The notes under the pieces: model-generated
Seen by the model: only the letters and a program-made list of their open reading frames with translations
Database searches by the model: none
Told to the model about the DNA's origin: nothing
Part shown: positions 27,020 through 38,143 of the stretch, piece after piece
How the letters are laid out: every line of letters begins with the position of its first letter
How positions within the stretch are numbered: the first letter of the stretch is position 1
Assembly (NCBI RefSeq): GCF_008831285.2
Contig: NC_045142.1
Span: forward strand, 1,555,001 to 1,619,000
Direction: 5' to 3'
Origin: Nymphaea colorata
Taxonomy: Eukaryota > Streptophyta > Magnoliopsida > Nymphaeales > Nymphaeaceae
Length of the DNA stretch: 64,000 nt
Program-made: the position numbers and the translations under genes

Positions 27020-27403
27020 TCAGGACCAACACTTTGGAAGATCGGACGGCGGCGGCTGCAGCTTCTGGCCCGGCAGTTCTCCATCCAGCACCACCCACGC
27101 CATGCCCAGGCCCCAACTCAGGTGGATATCCAAATGGCAGTGCATTAGCCATGCCCCTGATGCAACCAACAGAGATGTCAAAATTAATGATAAAAAGTAA
27201 CAAACATATTTATATAGGCAAAGTGATTTCATGGAATATGTGAACTAATTAAATACCAAGACCATATTTTGAAAAAATATGAGTTGCTCATCTAATTTAA
27301 TTAAAGTGGTATACGTAAATCAAAATATCCTTTTCGAAAAATGAATAATGATATTGACTTTTGGGAGATTGTTTTGCTTGGTTGGCATATTTTCAAAGTC
27401 ATC

Positions 27404-27473
<70 letters not shown>

Positions 27474-30330
27474 TACTATGAAAAATGTAGCCCGTAAGGT
27501 CAAGAGCTGCGACTGCATGTCAACTAGTGCTCGCCGCTTATCTGCCACTGGCGGGAGCCAATGCATCAAATCACTCAAGGCGAAATATTCTTCTTTAAAG
27601 AAGTATTTGATGCAGAATTTTTTTTTCTTATTCTAGGAGCCACAAATTATGTGGATTAAAACGTTACATTCAATTACAATCAACCACCATAATAAGCATT
27701 TATATTATATGCTAAAGGGTTCATTAAATATGCGTGACAATTAATGGCGTACCTGGATTATCTGCAAGAAATCGAATTGCAGTCCATCCTCCACTTGGCA
27801 CTGAGTACGTATTGCGTTCAACTGGATCGACCAAATTAAAATTGGCGGGATCATTGATTGGATCATAGTTCCCAACACCTTGCCCCACCACAAAGAAATT
27901 GAAGCCATGGAGATGGAAGGGATGGCTCTCTGCACCAAGGATGCCTGTGTCCTGCATCACAAGCTCCACGCTGGTGTTGCATTTCAACACCACCACTTTG
28001 GTGTCCTTGATCACCACGGTGTTGTTGGGGGGAGTTCCGGTGTAATTGAACGGAATGAGAGGCTGGCTAGGAAAATCCGGTTTGTAAACTCCGGCGGACT
28101 GGCCGGAGTAATGCGCTTGGAGCAGCGCGGTGGTGGGGAGAACGAAGGAGATGTTGTTAACGGCGGCTGAAAGCATGGAGCCATTTGGTCCTTGACATGT
28201 CTGGTTGCTGGCGCATGGACGGGTGCCGAGGCCAACCGTAAAGAAGAAGCGCATGTCGACTTTCAGAGGCACCTTCGCCGGAAACTGCTCGCTCGCTAAG
28301 CTTCTCAGCTTCATGCTAAAGTTGGTCACGGGGTTGGTGTCGTTGAAAGCGGGAAGACTGGGCATTATGAACGAGAAATTTGAAGAAGCAGGAGGAGAGA
28401 TGTAATGGCGGCCCTTCTTGGTTTTGTATTGGAGAAGACCCACCGTGGTGGAGTTGTCGAAGGTCGCCGGACCGGTCACATGAGGTCTGGCTGCCATGAG
28501 GAATGTGGTGCTGGGGCTATATGGCTTGGTTTTGAGGAGCACATTCATCGTCTGTCCCGGTGTTACAACGAGCATATCTGTCTGGAAGGGCTTCACATAC
28601 ACTGCATCTGTTTCCACAACTGTGACAGTGTGGTTGGCAATAGTGAAAAAGAGATCTTCATCGAGCACAGCGTTGATTAGCCGGAGGAGGTAAGTCCTTC
28701 CAGGTGTCACGTTCAGCTTATAAGTATCTGCAAAAAGAAAAATTAGCACAGCTAAGTTTCTCGATATAGTTTTCAGTGGGTGTTAGATTTTGGTAGCTCT
28801 CCCAACTAAATGTATAGAAATGAGAAAATTGCTGAAAAGGGATTGCAATGGAAAAGAGAATTTCTCACTGTTTCTATTTGAACAATTGTAGAGCAGTCCA
28901 GGGAGGCCATTAATGGTGTAGGCATCAGAGACGTTGGGGCCGCCTCCTGTCTGCAGAGCCTGCGCGATGACAGTTTCAGGATCTACATATCACCATTCAC
29001 CTGTGTATTGAAATCACACTTTCCTTAGTTATTCTACACTATAATGATCATGGTGCACTTAAACATAACGTAAAGTTCCATGGCTGTGCTAATTGGTCTC
29101 TGTCAAAATTATTGGATTCTGTAATGTTGGAAATTAGTGAAGATAGTGGCGTTACCAATTATAATGGGGACCTCTTTGTGGGGCTTGGGGAATGGGTAGG
29201 AGGCATTGTGCTGGGGGAGAATGATGAGGGGTCCATACACACTGGACCTCAGCCAGGAGTCATGTGCATGGTAGAAGAGGGTGCCTCTCTGTCCTGTGAT
29301 TGTGAAGTTGTAGACAAAAGTCTGCCCCTTCTGCATAGGACACTGAGTAATGTAAGCTGGGCCATCAAACCACCCAGTAGTAAGTTGTCTAACCCCATGC
29401 CTGCTCAACAAGTGTATAAAAAACATAAGCTGTTAGATTGCAGTAACTGGCTCTTAATTAAGAAATTTCAGATGGTATTGGTGCTCTAGATTGACGGCAG
29501 AGCAGCGCTGCCTATCTAGCAGACGGATGGCATTCAAGGGAGTACACCTAACCTGATTGTGATACCCATTATAGATTTCTGAACAAGCAATCATATTTCA
29601 TGCCGGCATACTTACCAGTGTATGGTAATGTTGTTGCTCACATGATTGATCACCTTGATGATAAGTCTGTCTCCTTCACGAGTTATAATCTTGGGACCAG
29701 GAACCTGGCCATTGACAGTAACTGTTGGCCTTGTAATGCACCCCTTTGTTATGTTTCTCAATTGTATCTACGAGAGAGAGAGAGAGAGGGACTCTATATA
29801 AGTGAGGAAGTGATCAAGGCATTTATTCACTACTGCTGAAACAGTTCAATTTTCTAAATTACTTATAAAAGAATGATTTATAGATGAACATATTTATCAA
29901 TGCATTGCCTATTTATAGCATTGCCTATATATATATATATACATATATATATAGCTAAGAGCATCTTCAATTCACAATGAAAGAATCAATTGGTCGAGTC
30001 CCATTCAGTGGACTTGAGCAGCTAGGGGAAACTTGTGGGCAGCAAACAAAATCCGTAATTGCAGCTTGGGTGAGTCCTGGCTGAGTTTAAATATATCAGA
30101 AAGGAAGGAATTTATCTTTATCTTACTGAGAAATAAGAAAGGAAAGAGAAAACAAGGAAAAAGAAAAGTAATATCAAAGAGAGAGAAGCTATATATGCCC
30201 AGATGCATACTAGGAAAGTATAGTGTCTGGTTCTCCCAGTTGCCTGAGCAATTGCCACTTGACACCAAATTGCGCACACTGCACAAAGCACTAGAACCCT
30301 CAAACAAGCTGCTCTTTGGGAGAAAGCCAT
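27020..30330 (-). CDS. Laccase (multicopper oxidase), six exons, premature stop in exon 4
   Basis: Secreted plant laccase: oxidises monolignols and other phenolics in the cell wall using four coppers. Exons by splice signals and phase: 30330-30211, 29767-29616, 29400-29156, 29000-28869, 28727-27753, 27156-27020 (586 codons plus stop). Exons 2 and 3 (152 and 245 nt) have the sizes usual in plant laccases. Residues 1-29 are a signal peptide. Copper ligands are intact: HWHG (His90, His92), HAH (135, 137), HPFHLHG in exon 5 and HCHLDIH in exon 6 with Leu at the axial position. The C-terminus ends [11 protein letters not shown]. Oddity: at the normal exon 4 acceptor the conserved GEWW reads GEW-stop (TGA at 28992-28990, codon 176). 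A second TAG acceptor at 28984-28983 is in phase and would remove the stop plus five codons. The gene is either a recent pseudogene or uses that acceptor. Long TA runs sit in intron 5. Confidence 0.9.
27406..27471. repeat. (TA)n microsatellite in laccase intron 5
   Basis: About 32 TA units inside the last laccase intron. Confidence 0.95.
28658..28678 (-). promoter_or_regulatory. Candidate miR397 target site in laccase exon 5
   Basis: In the coding sequence for LINAVLDE. Compared with the usual miR397 site in plant laccases, the 21-nt stretch has one mismatch at its 5' edge and three changes that each become G:U wobbles (ATCAACGCTGTGCTCGATGA). miR397 repression of laccases at this exact place is well known. 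Whether this weakened site is still cleaved is inference. Confidence 0.55.
28982..29000 (-). other. Two competing in-phase acceptors around the laccase stop codon
   Basis: The family-typical acceptor (CACAG, AG at 29002-29001) leads into GTGAATGGTGA, giving an in-frame TGA. A downstream AG (28984-28983, in ATGTAG) starts at ATCCTGAAACT. With the phase-1 G from exon 3 it gives DPETVI, in frame with the rest. The two differ by exactly 18 nt. Confidence 0.85.
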
Positions 30331-30335
30331 CTTGG

Positions 30336-30389
<54 letters not shown>

Positions 30390-30444
30390 CTGTGGTTGAA
30401 TGTTTCAGCTGTGTGCTAATGATGAAGGGCTTGTAAGCTATTAA

Positions 30445-30451
30445 TTATATA
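30445..30451 (-). promoter_or_regulatory. Candidate TATA box of the laccase
   Basis: TATATAA on the minus strand, about 115 nt upstream of the laccase ATG and followed by a CT-rich leader typical of plant 5' UTRs. Position and sequence fit, but no start site is proven. Confidence 0.5.
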
Positions 30452-30679
30452 GGGAAGGGAGCAGCTTATTAGGTGAGATTTGCATATGGTACATGCCATC
30501 TGCTTGATCAAGAGGTAACCAGTTTATGCCATGTGTTGGTCATATCGACCTTTAGAGTAAAACCAAAGAAATTTATGGCATGCATAAAAAATATGAGTTG
30601 GGTTTTAGGCCATCTTTCGGTCTCAACTCTTCCATGCTCTCTTTTCCTGTACTCCATTTTTATGGAATTGATTGGTCAT

Positions 30680-30783
30680 CTAGAGTATTTAAAACTGCCG
30701 AGTAGCTTTTAGGCCTGTTTCTTCACTGTGTCTAGAGTATTTAAAAGTGCAAAGTAGCTGTTAGGCCTATTTCTTCACTGTCT
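30680..30783. repeat. 52-bp tandem duplication
   Basis: Two copies of a unit beginning CTAGAGTATTTAAAA and ending TTTCTTCACTGT, from about 30680 and 30732, with a few substitutions. Confidence 0.85.
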
Positions 30784-32872
30784 CTCTTTCTTTTCTTCCC
30801 TTTGAAAGAATTCTAGATGCGAATGTGCTATTAATGCATATGTAGAACTACCAGAAATTGATTTTTCACCATATTTATTCCTTAATCAATCTGCTTGTTC
30901 CTCCACATACTGGTTATCTATCTGCATGCATAAGCAAAGAAATTAACTGGAGATTAAAAAAGGCTTCTTTCTTCACCATTTTCTATAGCAAGTGATCGAC
31001 ATAGAACTGCTTCTAAAAGCTTATTTTTTAACTATAAAGTCCCTGGCAAGATGAAAGCTAACGTTAATAAATTGAGGTTAACATGAAAAATCAACGGCAA
31101 CATATGGTGACTTCTTTTTGCTATGGTGTTGAGCTTGTGGACATTAATTCAATGTTAAAAATAACGATTTCCTAGAGATAGGACAGGTCCAACGTAACGC
31201 TCGACATGATTTACCGTCCATTTTCCACAGGATTGAAGCAAAGTGTCAATTTCTTGGATAGAACATAGTTTCTTAAAATGCAAGAGTCACACTAAACACC
31301 ATTTGCTGGGCAGAAATTTTTGTGGCTTGCATGTTTTTGAGTAAGTTTTGAGCTAACTAGTTATTACTGTTGGTTTAAATATTGAATCAAACAACAAAAT
31401 CTATTTTCTCTTCCGAACTAATTGTTTTCTTATGAGAATGGATTAAATTAATTAACGCCCAAATATATCACATCTCAAACGTTCATTAGAAGCTTAGTTT
31501 ATTCATTATATTTTTAAAGTTTCGACTTAGAGACTAACTTTTTTGCTCTTGAAATTAAAAAATTCATGTTTCTGGTTGGTCATAGGTTTCAAATAACTGC
31601 CAAAGAAGAAAGTACTTTTTATTCGTTGTGCTTCGATCTATGATGTATTTAGAAATGTAAAAGGTTTTGAAAGGTCCAAAATTCCATATGCTACCATGAA
31701 TTTCATGGGTTATATAAATATATCTTCTTACATCCAGATAAAGACCAAGTTAGGAGCTTAGCTCAGGAAGGCATTTGATTTCCATTTCTGAGAATGCCAA
31801 GAACAGGACGTCCTGCTCCTAAGGTTCCAGGAACAGGAAGACAAACACGGACTCGGCGGGAGGATGCATTTGATGTCTCTATTAGCATCATAATCTCCCA
31901 AGGGTCTGTCTTAAAGGTCTAAACCAATACTTTTGAAACAGATGGAATTGTAGTAGTTATACATCTATTTCCTTTAGTCCAACAGTCGTTCTCTCTGTTC
32001 CTTTCTTCAGAAGTTAATTTTCTTCATTTCGGCTACAAGATTGTGCAATAATCGGTGCTGCACATCGAAGGTATATATCCCGCGACTGGTGCATTGGGTT
32101 CCAGTCGGAACCTTATTTACAGTATGATAAGTCAAAGATTTTAAGCTGTTGTAGTCAAATTTAGCCATAAAATTGTGGCCCCTATAGTTGATTTGACAAG
32201 AATCAACTCTTAGTTCTGGAATTCTGTGCGGAAATGCCAGATTCCTAGGGACTTCTTTTATTGAAAATGTTCTTTTCTCAAACTAGAAATTTCATTTAAT
32301 TAATGACCAAAAGTTTCAATAACATCTGCGCCCTCACTAAAAAGAAAAAGGAAAACAATTTGGGAGTTGAATCTGCCTCCACAAAACCACTAAGTGGGAA
32401 TAATATAGGCCTGATATTCTAGTGCAGCAACAGCTCTACAATGAAGCCTGATCACAAAACTTGCTACATATAAGTGAACCCCAGTTGGGAAAACGATCAG
32501 CGATGAAACCACCCGAAATTTTGGTACCTTTCAAGAACGGGAACCAACTTTCATCTCTTGCAGTTTGAAAGCTGAAAACAATTTGATTGTTACTCAAATG
32601 GGTATTAGAATATACTTCCACAATTTGCAATACAAAAAATGCAAGACGCCACAAAGATAAGTTCATGTGAAACTCACAAACATAATTACAACGCACACGA
32701 TAGACATGTTGAATCTCCACATCTGCAACTCTTGGTGACGGTTTTTGGAACTAACTAAATGCAGAGTTTTATTCTAGCAAACCAACCTGAAACAAAGGTC
32801 CCAACTGATACAGAGAAAAATTGCCTATATACACCCCATTCACAATTATGTCGATTTACATGAAATCCCAGA

Positions 32873-34056
32873 CTAGTCCCAAATCAACACGACGGCAATT
32901 ATTGCAACCCCAAGAAGAACCGCCAGGTATTTGTAAAACGGTGTATCAAACGGGGAAGGATGAAGGGGCTTGAAGCCCTTTGATATGAGATGATTAATGG
33001 CAACGTAGATGAAGACACCAGCAGCAATGGCCATGGAGATGGTGAAAATCCAATCTGCCACGGCCCCTTGAGCCGTTGCATCAATTGCTATGCCTATGCC
33101 AACCCCAATCGGACTAGAGATGGCAAAAGCTAGAGCATATGAAACAGTCATGAACAGTGGCCTGTCTGGTAGCATCTTCAACAGAGCAATGCCCATGGCT
33201 ATGGCTGCAAAGATCTTGTGCAAGCTTATGGTCCACAAATTCCTCCATGCATCCGCCTTGGTACCTAAAAGATAGTTGAGAGATAAAGAAAATGCTAAAA
33301 ATGGGAAAAGATGAAAAGAAACCTAAATGGTATACCTTCGCACTTAAAAGCCTGTGAATTGTGAGTAATGCAGTAGAGCATCCATATGTGGGAAGGGGAA
33401 CAGTGAAACGAAATCCAGGACAGCTAAACGAACTAGAGACACGTGGAAACAGCTAAAAATCACGAAGCCCTAATAAATTAGCAGACAAGGGCATAGTTCT
33501 ACGTGTAGTGCCACAACTTTTGTAGCTCATTTTAATATTTTATGCCTCGTGGGCAGTGACGCACCCATGACATATACCAACAATATTTTCATGATTCTTT
33601 AATGCGTTTGAAGGTTTTTAATAGCTCAACAACAAACAGTATATATATATATATATATATATATAGGAGCTCATTTTATACCTCGTGGGAAATGACGCAC
33701 CCATGACATGTGCCAACAATATTTTTTTATGATCCTTTAATCCATTTGAAGGTTTCTAATGGCTCAATAATTAAAAGATTCATACCCACCGGTATCATTT
33801 TCACATATATATATTATATACTGTTTGTTTGTTGTTGATGGAAACCTTCAAAAGCATTACAATATTTTTTTATGATCCTTTAATCCATTTGAAGGTTTCT
33901 AATGGCTCAATAATTAAAAGATTCATACCCACCAGTATCATTTTCACATATATATATTATATACTGTTTGTTTGTTGTTGATGGAAACCTTCAAAAGCAT
34001 TAAAGAGTCATAAAAAACGATTGTTGGTACATGTCATGGGTGCGTCATTGCCCGCG

Positions 34057-34094
<38 letters not shown>

Positions 34095-35074
34095 CTTTTA
34101 TGCGATTAAATAATTAAAAGATCCATAACCACCAGTATCATCTTCCAAACAAGTTGCAAACTCGTCTCAAGAACCGAAAGATCACGGTTCCTGTCCTTGT
34201 CAGGTTCGGAGATCATTTGAAAATACAAATATTTTTGAACGATTCAGCTTTCAAAACCAATTTTTTTCTATTTCTTTTGAAAGCTCTAGCTGTGCAGACA
34301 TGCTTTTCTAGTCGGTTGAAAGCCAAACCTCTGTTCTTAGCTAGATTGATGTTCAGACAGGAATTACAAGAATCAGGTGCTCTTAATGCGCTAAAACTTC
34401 TGAATACCATTGAAGGTCTAAGATTGGAACGAAGAATGTTAAGTACCTGAAAGACCCACTGCAATTCCCTCAAAAACGGAATGAAAGCAGAGAGCAAGAA
34501 TAAGCAAGATGGTATCCCCAACATTGGTTGTCTTAGCAAGGGTAGGAGGGACCTCCATCCTGTGACCTCCGTCCCCAGCCTCAAGCTCCTTCCCTTCTAC
34601 CACTTCAACTCTAGATTCCCTGCTTCCCCTGGCAACAATCCACTGTATCAAACAGTCACTCAGCATCGTCAGCAAGAAACCAGCACAGGCCAGCATGAAG
34701 GTGAAAGGGTAGGCGTTGGTAGTAAGGGTGGTGAAGGTACTGGTGGAATCCCCCAAGAAGTGCATTATGGCAGTCCCCAAGAAAACCCCGCCGGCAAACT
34801 GTGTGCCAAGCAGAAGAAAACTCTCATTCCATCTCAGAAAATATGGGGAAACACCAGCCAGGAATGTGCTCACTAGCATGATTACTAGGCAGTATATCTT
34901 GACATCTATGAGGCTCCTGGAGTGCAGAGAGTCCGTGGTGGCGCTTGTGGATGTGCTTGAATCATTTGAAGAACTTGATCCATGTGCTTCCACTGGAACC
35001 AAGAGATCTGCTAAGATCAGAATTGCTGTTGCTGCAATGGCTTTCAGAGGGGTCATGGAGCCGCTTCCTGCCAT
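32873..35074 (-). CDS. ZIP2: ZIP-family zinc transporter (ZIP2-like)
   Basis: Membrane transporter moving zinc (and possibly other divalent metals) into the cytosol. Two exons: 35074-34447 (628 nt) and 33264-32873 (392 nt), joined in phase 1 to give 339 residues, normal for ZIPs. Residues 1-30 form a signal peptide or first hydrophobic segment. The family pores are seen: [10 protein letters not shown] (His198, Glu202) in TM IV and [10 protein letters not shown] (His225) in TM V. TALFHF-like and SSPIGVGIG segments and the C-terminal IWD end are also present. The loop between TM III and IV is short and has a single histidine, unlike the His-rich loop of many ZIPs but as in the ZIP2/ZIP11 branch. 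An upstream ATG (35179) is in frame, but 35074 begins the signal-like sequence and is preferred. The intron (1182 bp) carries a fold-back element. Confidence 0.92.
33544..34058. mobile_element. Fold-back (MITE-like) element in the ZIP2 intron
   Basis: The left end (CCTCGTGGGCAGTGACGCAC, from 33544) and right end (reverse complement TTCGCGGGCAATGACGCACC, ending 34058) are inverted over roughly 100 bp. The arms include GACGCACCCATGACAT, a TTTAATGC-TTTGAAGGTTT segment and CAACAACAAACA next to TA runs. A second, partial left end starts at 33681, so the element has been rearranged internally. No coding capacity. Confidence 0.8.
33716..34001. repeat. 143-bp tandem duplication inside the intron element
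   Basis: Copies 33716-33858 and 33859-34001 are nearly identical; one visible difference is CACCGGTATC versus CACCAGTATC. Each contains part of both arms of the element. Confidence 0.9.
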
Positions 35075-35473
35075 GACTAAATCACTAGCTGCATGTTGTT
35101 GATATGTTTTAAAAGGTATATATATATATGTGTGTGTGTGTGTTTGTGGACATTTTTTTGGTACTTTTGCGCAGTACAAGTGGGCTTTGATTAGTTTAAA
35201 AAGGTTGTACTACACAAGGTTTGACATTCGGATTTTGGCACCTACCCAAGATAGAAGCATCTGAAGGGAAGGTGCAACTCATTTCAACAATATGGGTAGC
35301 CATTTCTCCGGAATTTTTGCTGTCTGACTTGGTCTTTGAAGGCCTACAAAAATGTTCCTGTGTTTCTTCTTCTTTACTTTAACTGTGTAAGAACGTGTTT
35401 GGAAATGAATGTAACTTCAGATATCTCCACTGTTCATTTTGCGTATGCTGCTATCCTAACGTGGTATTCGTGC

Positions 35474-35504
<31 letters not shown>

Positions 35505-38143
35505 CACACGCACAATGTCAACCTGACAGCTCAAGTAGGTTAGGATGCATTTCTATGCGGGGAGATATGATGGCTCCACATAAGTTTTGCAGAATAGAAA
35601 AGAAAAAGGAAAGCCCTTTGAGAAATAAAAAAATAAAAATAAACACTCATGCTTGAATATTTTATATTCAGCGTCTTGAATTAGAGTAGTCAAGCAATCA
35701 AGTGAAGGATTTTCAAATTTTATTGCAAAGCAGCGGGCTTTGCTGACAAACTCATTAATTAATTGCCTTCCTGCTGAGGTCAAATGTACCATTCGCATCA
35801 TCTGTCGCCCATTCTTCCATTGTTTGAAGATTATTTTAGCCCAATGTAGCATTTTCATTCTACCAAACTAGTAATAAACCTTCCTCACGCAGAACCAGCC
35901 TAATATTAAACATATCCATTCTAGCAACGTCGTTACAGTCCTTCCTCACTTAGAAACCTAAATTCCTTGTGTTTATTAGTTGCAATGGCATGAAGCATGC
36001 CGTCTGAATGAACAACGACCCTTGCTCAGGGCCCAATAATTCCTGATTACCTCAGATTTCGGATCCATGATCCTTAGAAACGATCTTAAATCCTCTGCTT
36101 CAAAAAAGCGCCGATCATAATATGTTTTTGTAATCTTTGAATATTTAATTCAAGTTTCTCCAGACAGAGCTCAATCTTTAAGAATTTGCTTCCTTAAATC
36201 AAAAGAGGTCTAGAGTTCCATCCTTGAAATTGGCCTCTTGGCAGATTGTGATAGAGGTTTGTTGAGCTTCAGATTGCTCAGAAAGAAAAAGACCATTGTT
36301 GATTTTGATTAACAATCTGCCCAGTTCAATTTGATCGACAATTTACTCGAAAAGATTGTCCTTGGTTTTCTGTTTCGTAACATCTCAGATCTACATTAGT
36401 CAATTGAAGTAATAGCTCTGCAAGGAATTAGGTAAAATAATGATATTCAGGAGACAGATAACTTGACAGGCACTTGCTGCGCAAAGCACCAAATGTTAAA
36501 AATGGTGCTTTAGAGGAATTAAAGTGGGAGCAGGTATGGAGAAGATGATCTCATGACCTCAACAACTGGAAGCAAACTTCTGTTAAAGTAGCATTCATTT
36601 TCTAATAAGGCTCATAAAGAGGTCTGCCCACTTGTTTAGGGATTGAATTTTAGTTGTTTAAGTTATAGAACATTTAAGAGCATACCGCCCAGGGTGGGTA
36701 CTGGCTAACCTAATCTGGTTGATGTTGGGACATTGATTGTTCAAGCAGTTGTTAGACACGATCATGTTCTCACAAGTGACGAACGGTAGTTTCAATCCAT
36801 TTGATTTCGAGATCGATCCAAGAGTTTGCCGGCTTGCAGAAATAGACCAGAATCACAGCGTAAAATAAGTACTGGCTCTGAATCCATCACAGTGGATTGT
36901 CTCGAAAATTTTGAACCTTGTACGTGTAGAACACAAACAGGATCCCACAAGTCCAAGCGCGATCGAAATCCAACAAGTCGGCTACATCATATCTGGTTTT
37001 CAATGGATTGCAACTCGGACTTTGCGTTTGAAAGGAGGCACATCATTTTTTCAAAGGAGCTGCTTAACGTAATACTATTGCCGTCCATGGGTTTGACCAT
37101 AATGCCAAAATTGGCGACAATTTACTGTCATTTGTGTATATAACACTCTAGAAAATATTATGGAATGCCTAAAATATTTAATGTTCTCAGCCATTATTGT
37201 TGAATCGGCTAAAAATATTGACGTACGTCGCACTCCAGGGATTGCGAACACGTAGGTTATATTATATGCAGACATTTTACAAACGATTGTAGAAGACCGA
37301 GAATATTTACTTGACAACCAATATTATTGAATCCCCAAAAGGGTTTTGATGCATGTCTAACTTCAGCGGCATTAATCTTGCCACACGTTATAGAATAACA
37401 GATTTCAACTATGTGAATAAACTCTAGTATACATGTGTATATGTTTATCAGAAGAACTTGGTTCGTATTTGACCAGCACCGTTATCAATTTATCATCTAT
37501 TTTCTTATTTCAAACGGGAAAAACAGTCTAAAACTCTAAAAAGTATTTTTCAAAAAATACAGGAACAAAGGGAATGGTATGGCAATTCAAATCTCAACAA
37601 CTTTTTTCTGTAAAGGGTTCATAATTGATGCTTCAAGGCTAACTAGCAGCTAAAGCATGCCTTGAAGCATGTGGGTTCCACAAATTGGTTCACCTGTATG
37701 TGATCATTCTCAACACGCGAGAGGTTTTAAATTTTCAAACGTTTAACCATCTGTTTCCAGATGACTCACAACTTCATGACAACGTGACATGTGATCGTCA
37801 ACAACCTGAACAAAATTTTTCCATATAACTCTTTATCATGGTTTGCAGCTTAGAGAAGAGTTACAGCAGATCATTTGTATAGAATATGTTGATACAGATA
37901 ATGGACCGCTATTCCATCCTTAGTGTATAAACAGAACAGGATGCACAAGTCATATTACATTGTTGCTTATCCGGCCCAAGACCAAATGACTAATAATTCC
38001 ATATGACATCAAGATCCTCCAATGGAACTGTACCAAGTACGTGCTGCTGTAAAATTTTCTTAGCTAAAAGGTTAAATACACAACAATGTTAGAAGGCACC
38101 AATGCCAGCCCAATTCCTCATAAACATGATCGTTTAAAACAAT
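35075..38143. other. ZIP2 promoter side; ZIP2-SDIR1 intergenic DNA
   Basis: The ZIP2 5' leader is next to a (TA)n(TG)n microsatellite near 35118-35145. A further (TA)n(CA)n run lies at about 35476-35512. From 35.5 to 38.1 kb there is no recognisable gene; an ORF at 36826-37143 has no known domain. The final stretch before 38144 would hold the SDIR1 3' UTR. Confidence 0.5.

Larger units (their letters stand above)
30331..32872. other. Laccase promoter side and laccase-ZIP2 intergenic DNA
   Basis: 30331-30460 holds the laccase 5' UTR (a CT-rich tract near 30337-30383) and TATA box. 30680-30783 is a 52-bp tandem duplication. From there to 32872 no gene is recognised; the last few hundred bases next to 32872 would include the ZIP2 3' UTR. 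Confidence 0.5.

Noticed and set aside
26655..27203. 182-residue minus-strand ORF over the last laccase exon and the 84-bp repeats
   Set aside because: It reads the laccase exon 6 in the wrong frame and then the tandem repeat; no domain and no laccase similarity.
33716..34001. CRISPR-like array from repeated units in the ZIP2 intron
   Set aside because: Only two adjacent units, no spacers, eukaryotic intron; it is a tandem duplication inside a MITE.
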